From an uncultured Prevotellaceae bacterium (GTDB lineage Bacteria; Bacteroidota; Bacteroidia; Bacteroidales; Bacteroidaceae), in assembly GCA_947176655.1 (NCBI GenBank), contig CAMWRK010000011.1:1-18395 (forward strand): a stretch of DNA of 18,395 nucleotides, read 5' to 3'. How positions within the stretch are numbered: the stretch's first letter is position 1; each line of letters starts with the position of its first letter. Positions 14,479 through 18,395 of the stretch are shown in pieces. A program made the position numbers and the translations under genes. Below the pieces are notes generated by a model. That model was not told the origin of the DNA, did no database searches, and saw nothing but the letters and a program-made list of their open reading frames with translations.

Positions 14479-15360
14479 CTATTGCGTTGCCAGCCATTGT
14501 TTGCGCAGGGTCTGTGGCGATACACCTGTCTCCTTTCTTATGAACGAACCGAAGTGTGACTGGTTGGAGAATCCCAGGGATGAGGCTATCTGTTTTATGC
14601 TCATGTCCGGATCCTTGAGCATGATTTGTGCACGCTTTACCACTTCTTCGTTAATCAGTGTGCTTGCCGTCTTGCCAGCAACCTGTTTACAGATGGCATT
14701 GAAATATTTGGGTGTTATACATAGTTTTCCGGCATAGAACTGCACTGTGCGTCCGCATGGATGTTCGTGCAGCATGTGTGCGAAACTTCTGAACAGGGAT
14801 TCCGCAGCCGTTCCTCGGTCGTGTTTCTGTACGAGCCCCCGGTGCAGGAAGAATCCTGCAAAAGAGTATGCGAATGATTGTAGTATTCGGTGGATGCTCT
14901 GTTCGCGTGTGTCGTCAGATGGTATGCCACTGAAGGCGGAGATGACACCATAATACTCTTTTATCAACCTCTGTTCCTCGGGAATGAGATGCAGAACCTC
15001 TACCACGTTTGTCATGAGATAGTGTGTTATGCTCATGCGTGTTCCCTTGAGAATTTCTCCTACATATTCGGCTGATATAATGAATATCTGGCAGTGGAAA
15101 TCTGTGCTGACCGTACCACGCGACAGAATGTTGCCAGGGGCACAGATGAAAATGTCTCCCTTTTCCAGATTGCTCTCGTTGCCATTGACAATGGTACGGC
15201 ATGTACCTTTCTCCACTACCATCAGGATGTAGGACTCGTTCAGAACACATTCCTGTGTATGGCGTATTTGGTGTACATTGTCCAGCAGTACGATGTATTT
15301 GTCACAGTAATCCAGATGCAGTTCCGGAGGAACGGGATTGTTCAGATTGACCTTTCTCAT
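14479..15360 (-). CDS. AraC-family transcriptional regulator
   Basis: A 293-residue regulator. The N-terminal half contains a cupin-like ligand-binding pattern (GTCRTIVNGNESNLEKGDIF, about 52-71, then CAPG). The C-terminal half has the paired helix-turn-helix of AraC proteins: AGKLCITPKYFNAICKQVAG (210-229) and SIKQIASSLGFSNQSHFGSF (254-273), closing with the typical TGVSPQTLRK (278-287). The start was set at the ATG at 15360; the frame continues to a TTG at 15423 with no support. It is divergent from lpxB across about 200 bases and upstream of the small lipoprotein gene, its most likely partner. The inducer is unknown. Confidence 0.9.
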   Translation of the reverse strand: MRKVNLNNPVPPELHLDYCDKYIVLLDNVHQIRHTQECVLNESYILMVVEKGTCRTIVNGNESNLEKGDIFICAPGNILSRGTVSTDFHCQIFIISAEYVGEILKGTRMSITHYLMTNVVEVLHLIPEEQRLIKEYYGVISAFSGIPSDDTREQSIHRILQSFAYSFAGFFLHRGLVQKHDRGTAAESLFRSFAHMLHEHPCGRTVQFYAGKLCITPKYFNAICKQVAGKTASTLINEEVVKRAQIMLKDPDMSIKQIASSLGFSNQSHFGSFIRKETGVSPQTLRKQWLATQ

Positions 15361-15364
15361 GTTG

Positions 15365-15372
15365 CAAAGATA
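15365..15372 (-). promoter_or_regulatory. Possible -7 box very close to the regulator start
   Basis: On the minus strand the sequence reads TATCTTTG (TAnnTTTG), ending 5 bases before the ATG at 15360. No good TTG is found 19-21 bases upstream. If used, transcription would begin at or next to the start codon, giving a leaderless message. Confidence 0.35.
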
Positions 15373-15499
15373 GGTAAAAGTGACCGTTCTCCCGTTTCTC
15401 GGCGCTGTTTTTTGCGTTACCAATCACATTTTGGGACTCTAATTCCTTTAATGTGCTCTAATTATTGCCGCTCAGGAAGCGTTGTTCCTGCAAAATGCG

Positions 15500-15524
15500 T
15501 ATCTTTGTATGTACCTTAGATTTG
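15500..15524 (+). promoter_or_regulatory. Two candidate -7 boxes upstream of lpxB
   Basis: TATCTTTG at 15500-15507 and TAGATTTG at 15517-15524 both fit TAnnTTTG and lie 38-55 bases before the lpxB ATG. Neither has a well-placed TTG at -33 (for the second box, ATG at 15495-15497 is one base off). Placement between divergent genes supports a promoter here, but which box is used is unclear. Confidence 0.45.
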
Positions 15525-15562
15525 CATCGGCAAACCGAAACCGAAACTGAAATAGAAATGGT

Positions 15563-16726
15563 ATGAAATACTATATTGTTGCGGGGGAATCCAGCGGAGA
15601 CCTCCATTCGAGACATCTTATGGATGCCATCCGAAGCCTGGATGCCGAGGCTGAGATACGTTATTGGTACCGTCCGGATATGGCGTACATGGGCTTCTTT
15701 TCTGTGGCACTGCATCTGCCGGCTATACTGCGCGGTCTGCGCGAGTGCCGTAAGGACATTGCCGCTTTCTGTCCCGATCGTCTGGTACTGGTCGATTATC
15801 CGGGTTTTAATATTAGGATAGCCTCATGGTTCCACACGCATATTGCTTCTTACGGTAATATGTCCGAGGCTGTCCGCCCTCGGGTGGTCTATTATATACC
15901 GCCTAAGATCTGGGCATGGAAGGAAGGACGCATCGCGGGGCTTCGCCGTGACGTGGATACGATACTCAGTATTCTTCCCTTCGAGGTTCGATGGTATGCA
16001 GAAAGATATGGCCATCGTGTATGCTATGTGGGCAACCCCACGCTGGACGAGATTGTTGCCTTCCGCAAGATGTTGCAGCCCGGAGAGATTGAAGAATGGA
16101 AACGCACCTTTGCACCCGGCGGCGAGCCGGTGGTGGCTCTGCTTCCCGGCAGCCGCCGCAAGGAGATAGAACGCAATCTTCCGCTGATGCTTCGTGCCGC
16201 TAAGGCTGTCGGCGGGGAATACAGGTATGTCATAGCTTCGGCTCCGAATATGGATGCCGGTTTTTACGAGGACATCATTTCGGACGTGACAGGATGCAGT
16301 GGGTTCCGCGAGCGTGTAGTTTTGGCTCCGTGTCATGGCAGCCGTAGTAGTTTCCTTCTGCTCCATAATGCATTTGCTGCTTTGGTAACAAGCGGAACTG
16401 CCACATTGGAAACTGCCATATCTGGTGTGCCTCAGGTGGTCTGTTACTCCATGCCATGTGGCAGGGTGGTGTCGCTGGTGCGTAAGTTTGTGCTGAAAGT
16501 CCCGTACGTCTCGCTTGTAAATCTGATTGTAGGCCGCGAGGTCGTGCCTGAACTGATTGCCGGCGACATGACGGCTGAGAACATGGAACATGGACTTCGC
16601 CGTCTGCTCTGTGACGGGACTTTGCGCAAGGAACAGTTACAGGGATATGCCGTGATGATGCGTCTTCTCGGAGAGCCGGGGGCACCGGCCAAGGCTGCCG
16701 GACTGGTCATGTCCGGCAGGATATGA
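15563..16726 (+). CDS. lpxB: Lipid A disaccharide synthase, apparently lacking a conserved N-terminal loop
   Basis: A 387-residue glycosyltransferase that joins UDP-2,3-diacylglucosamine to lipid X at the inner membrane to make the lipid A disaccharide. Family blocks present: AGESSGDLH (7-15), DRLVLVDYPGFNIRI (72-86), YYIPPKIWAWKEGR (110-123), ILPFE (137-141), YVGNPTLDE (155-163), LLPGSRRKEI (193-202), TSGTATLETA (276-285) and SLVNLIVGREVVPEL. From memory, Bacteroidales LpxB has a GGDxM...GGT segment between the RFW/RFF block and the HYxxLAYMGF block. Here EIRYW (31-35) runs straight into YRPDMAYMGFF, so about 15 residues seem to be missing in frame. The rest is intact. GESSGD in place of GEASGD is a minor variation. 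The DUF389 gene follows after 33 bases. Confidence 0.93.
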   Translation: MKYYIVAGESSGDLHSRHLMDAIRSLDAEAEIRYWYRPDMAYMGFFSVALHLPAILRGLRECRKDIAAFCPDRLVLVDYPGFNIRIASWFHTHIASYGNMSEAVRPRVVYYIPPKIWAWKEGRIAGLRRDVDTILSILPFEVRWYAERYGHRVCYVGNPTLDEIVAFRKMLQPGEIEEWKRTFAPGGEPVVALLPGSRRKEIERNLPLMLRAAKAVGGEYRYVIASAPNMDAGFYEDIISDVTGCSGFRERVVLAPCHGSRSSFLLLHNAFAALVTSGTATLETAISGVPQVVCYSMPCGRVVSLVRKFVLKVPYVSLVNLIVGREVVPELIAGDMTAENMEHGLRRLLCDGTLRKEQLQGYAVMMRLLGEPGAPAKAAGLVMSGRI

Positions 16727-16759
16727 TAGCTTTCAGAAGTCAAACTGTTATATTGAACA

Positions 16760-18130
16760 ATGGATATATTTCGTGAACTGAGAACAAAACTCGGAGACAT
16801 TCTCGGCCTTGGCGATGACATGGCACCAGCACAGGAGACGATAGATGCCATAACGGATGGCGTCGTTTTCCGCGGAGCCAAACTGTGGATTCTTGTCCTG
16901 GCCGTTTTTGTGGCCTCTCTCGGGCTGAACACCAACAGTGCCGCTGTCATCATAGGTGCCATGCTCATATCGCCCCTGATGGGGCCAATCATAGGCATGG
17001 GGCTTGGGGTAGGCATAAACGATTTCATGCTTTTCAAAAGGGCGGCCAAGAACTATATTGTCGCCACATTGTTCAGTGTCACGACGGCGACAGTCTATTT
17101 TCTTGTGACGCCTTTGGCAGAGGTGCAGTCCGAACTGCTGGCGCGCACCTCGCCCACAATCTACGACGTGGCCATAGCATTGTGTGGAGGTCTGGCCGGA
17201 ATCGTGGCTTTGAGCAGCCGCAGCCAGCGCACAGGCAACGTCATTCCGGGTGTAGCCATAGCCACGGCACTCATGCCGCCGCTCTGCACCGTAGGCTTCG
17301 GATTGGGTACGGGTAACTGGATCTTTGCACTCGGCGCGCTCTACCTGTACCTCATCAATACCATCTTCATTTCACTGGCCACCTTCCTCGGTGTCACGCT
17401 GGTGATGCGCTTCCCCAAGAAGATGTTTGTGGACAAGGCACGGGAGAAGCGCGTAAAGCACATCATCACTTTCATTTGTGTCATCACCATAATTCCCAGT
17501 ATCTTCATAACGCTTCAAATGGTGCGCGCCACGATGTTCACCAACAAGTGCCATGACTTTTGTTGCAAGCACATACATGTGAACGAAGCCAAAGTCATAT
17601 CGCGCGATTTCGATTTCGACAATAAGGTTATACGCGTACAGGTACTTGGCGAGGAGATGGACAGCGTCCAGATTGCGGCCATAGAGTCCCGTCTTTCCGA
17701 CTACGGTTTAGAAGATGTAAGGTTAGATATCGTGCAGGGAAACAAGAGCATAGACATGGAGAGCGTGCGCGGCATGATACATTCGGAGAAGAACAGGACA
17801 TTGGCTGCGCAAAGACAGCTTGTCGGAAGGGAACAGGAGATAAAAGAGTTGCGCGACAGTCTGGCAATGTATCGCGCAACGCTGGAACAGTCCCGTGCAT
17901 TGCTGCCCGAGTTGTCCGCATTGTTTCCGGTGTGCGCCGTGTCAACGGGCAGAGGCGTACATGCATACGCCACCGATTCTGCACAATGTGACAGTGCGGT
18001 CTATGTTGTGGACATTGTGCTCGATGCCCGCATCACTGCCAAGGACGAGGCACGCCTGGAGTCGTGGCTCAATGCGCGTCTCTCTCGCGAGGATCTTATG
18101 GTGATATTGCGCCAGAAAGTGCGGAAGTAG
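16760..18130 (+). CDS. DUF389 family integral membrane protein
   Basis: A 456-residue inner-membrane protein of the DUF389 (TIGR00341-like) family, whose biochemical role is not established to my knowledge. About seven hydrophobic segments fill residues 42-254. Conserved blocks are NSAAVIIGAMLISPLMGPI (59-77) and GNVIPGVAIATALMPPL (159-175). The soluble C-terminal part (about 270-456) begins with a short Cys-containing stretch (CHDFCCKHIH, 264-273), then an alpha/beta segment, a charged helix likely to form a coiled coil (about 342-385), and a final small domain. It lies 33 bases after lpxB with no terminator between, so both probably share a transcript. The start at 16760 is the first ATG and gives a short cytoplasmic N-terminus. 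Confidence 0.9.
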   Translation: MDIFRELRTKLGDILGLGDDMAPAQETIDAITDGVVFRGAKLWILVLAVFVASLGLNTNSAAVIIGAMLISPLMGPIIGMGLGVGINDFMLFKRAAKNYIVATLFSVTTATVYFLVTPLAEVQSELLARTSPTIYDVAIALCGGLAGIVALSSRSQRTGNVIPGVAIATALMPPLCTVGFGLGTGNWIFALGALYLYLINTIFISLATFLGVTLVMRFPKKMFVDKAREKRVKHIITFICVITIIPSIFITLQMVRATMFTNKCHDFCCKHIHVNEAKVISRDFDFDNKVIRVQVLGEEMDSVQIAAIESRLSDYGLEDVRLDIVQGNKSIDMESVRGMIHSEKNRTLAAQRQLVGREQEIKELRDSLAMYRATLEQSRALLPELSALFPVCAVSTGRGVHAYATDSAQCDSAVYVVDIVLDARITAKDEARLESWLNARLSREDLMVILRQKVRK

Positions 18131-18155
18131 CGTGTTGTATACTGTCGAAAAAAAA

Positions 18156-18200
18156 TACATGTTAGCGTAATGACTGACGGAATTTGACCGATGTCCTCAG
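18156..18200 (-). repeat. 45-nt dispersed repeat, copy B (inverted)
   Basis: Minus-strand copy of the element at 4594-4638. The 22-base identical core is at 18156-18177 and CTGAGG is at 18200-18195. On the minus strand the core is followed by a run of eight T residues (18155-18148), as in copy A, but without the ATTA that separates core and T run there. The hairpin is imperfect in this copy. It lies 25 bases past the DUF389 stop, pointing back towards that gene. Confidence 0.75.
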
Positions 18201-18395
18201 CGCACAAATTGAACTTTGGGGCAGAACAGAAGAAGGTATGCCGGGATATGTGGGATCCTAATGTGAAGCAGGTATTTCCTTTTTTATGCTGCCATGTTTG
18301 TATCTGTCTATATCATAGTTTGTTATTGAGTTATACGAACCTGCTGTGCGGACGAATGAACGCAGGATTGTTGTCCAGCATTTGGGGTTTCGCAT
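18201..18395. other. Gene-free right end
   Basis: No gene is recognised to the edge of the window. A CCTGC ... GCAGG pairing (from 18340 onward) and a T-rich stretch at 18289-18295 are the only structures noted; neither supports a firm call. Confidence 0.4.

Noticed and set aside
4594..18200. Interval between the inverted repeats as a mobile element
   Set aside because: It contains housekeeping genes (trxB, rsgA, frr, lpxB) and no recombinase or transposase; the repeats are short and imperfect.
18333..18342. ATACGAACCT shared with 5025-5034, suggesting a second copy of the candidate RNA
   Set aside because: A 10-base match is expected by chance in 18 kb; the following bases do not form the same stems and no TAnnTTTG box precedes it.

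Overview
The window looks like a chromosomal segment of a Bacteroidales bacterium, most likely Prevotella-like. The evidence is indirect. Promoters match the Bacteroidetes form (TTG near -33, then TAnnTTTG near -7), and starts lack clear Shine-Dalgarno sites. Two secreted proteins end in the 'YDLSGRR...G(L/I)YxxNGK' tail typical of this order. There is a serine-type sulfatase, a class I fumarase, and a small 'MKKTYxxP' peptide of a kind I remember from Prevotella and Bacteroides. No integrase, transposase, CRISPR array, rRNA or tRNA was seen.

Layout. From 1 to 4087 (+) lie the 3' part of a class I fumarase, a secreted sulfatase with a large C-terminal extension, and rnhB, which overlaps the sulfatase stop by 4 bases. 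From 4088 to 5634 there is about 1.5 kb without a convincing gene. It is rich in structure: small hairpins, an alternating palindrome cluster (4276-4385), one copy of a dispersed 45-nt repeat (4594-4638), and a good promoter (4994-5023) leading straight into a predicted three-way-junction RNA (5027-5130). From 5635 to 7727 a radical SAM/SPASM protein and a Gfo/Idh/MocA oxidoreductase are translationally coupled through ATGA. From 7728 to 8311 is an AT-rich leader with a strong promoter. From 8312 to 11148 a secreted protein with a near-identical internal duplication is followed, after a long intercistronic hairpin, by a 60-residue peptide. A strong hairpin terminator (11254-11308) separates this unit from the convergent minus-strand genes.

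The minus strand holds a housekeeping run: frr, rsgA (sharing one base with frr) and trxB, driven by a promoter at 13881-13851. Further right on the same strand are an AraC-family regulator and a small lipoprotein, which may be co-transcribed. Divergent from the regulator, on the plus strand, are lpxB and a DUF389 membrane protein. The second, inverted copy of the 45-nt repeat lies just past DUF389.

The items most worth a second look are the candidate structured RNA at 5027-5130, the palindrome cluster at 4276-4385, the inverted repeat pair 13.5 kb apart, the radical SAM/oxidoreductase pair, the duplicated secreted protein with its small partner peptide, and an lpxB that seems to lack about 15 residues of a conserved N-terminal loop. 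Family assignments rest on motifs read by eye and on memory of the families; no database search was possible.
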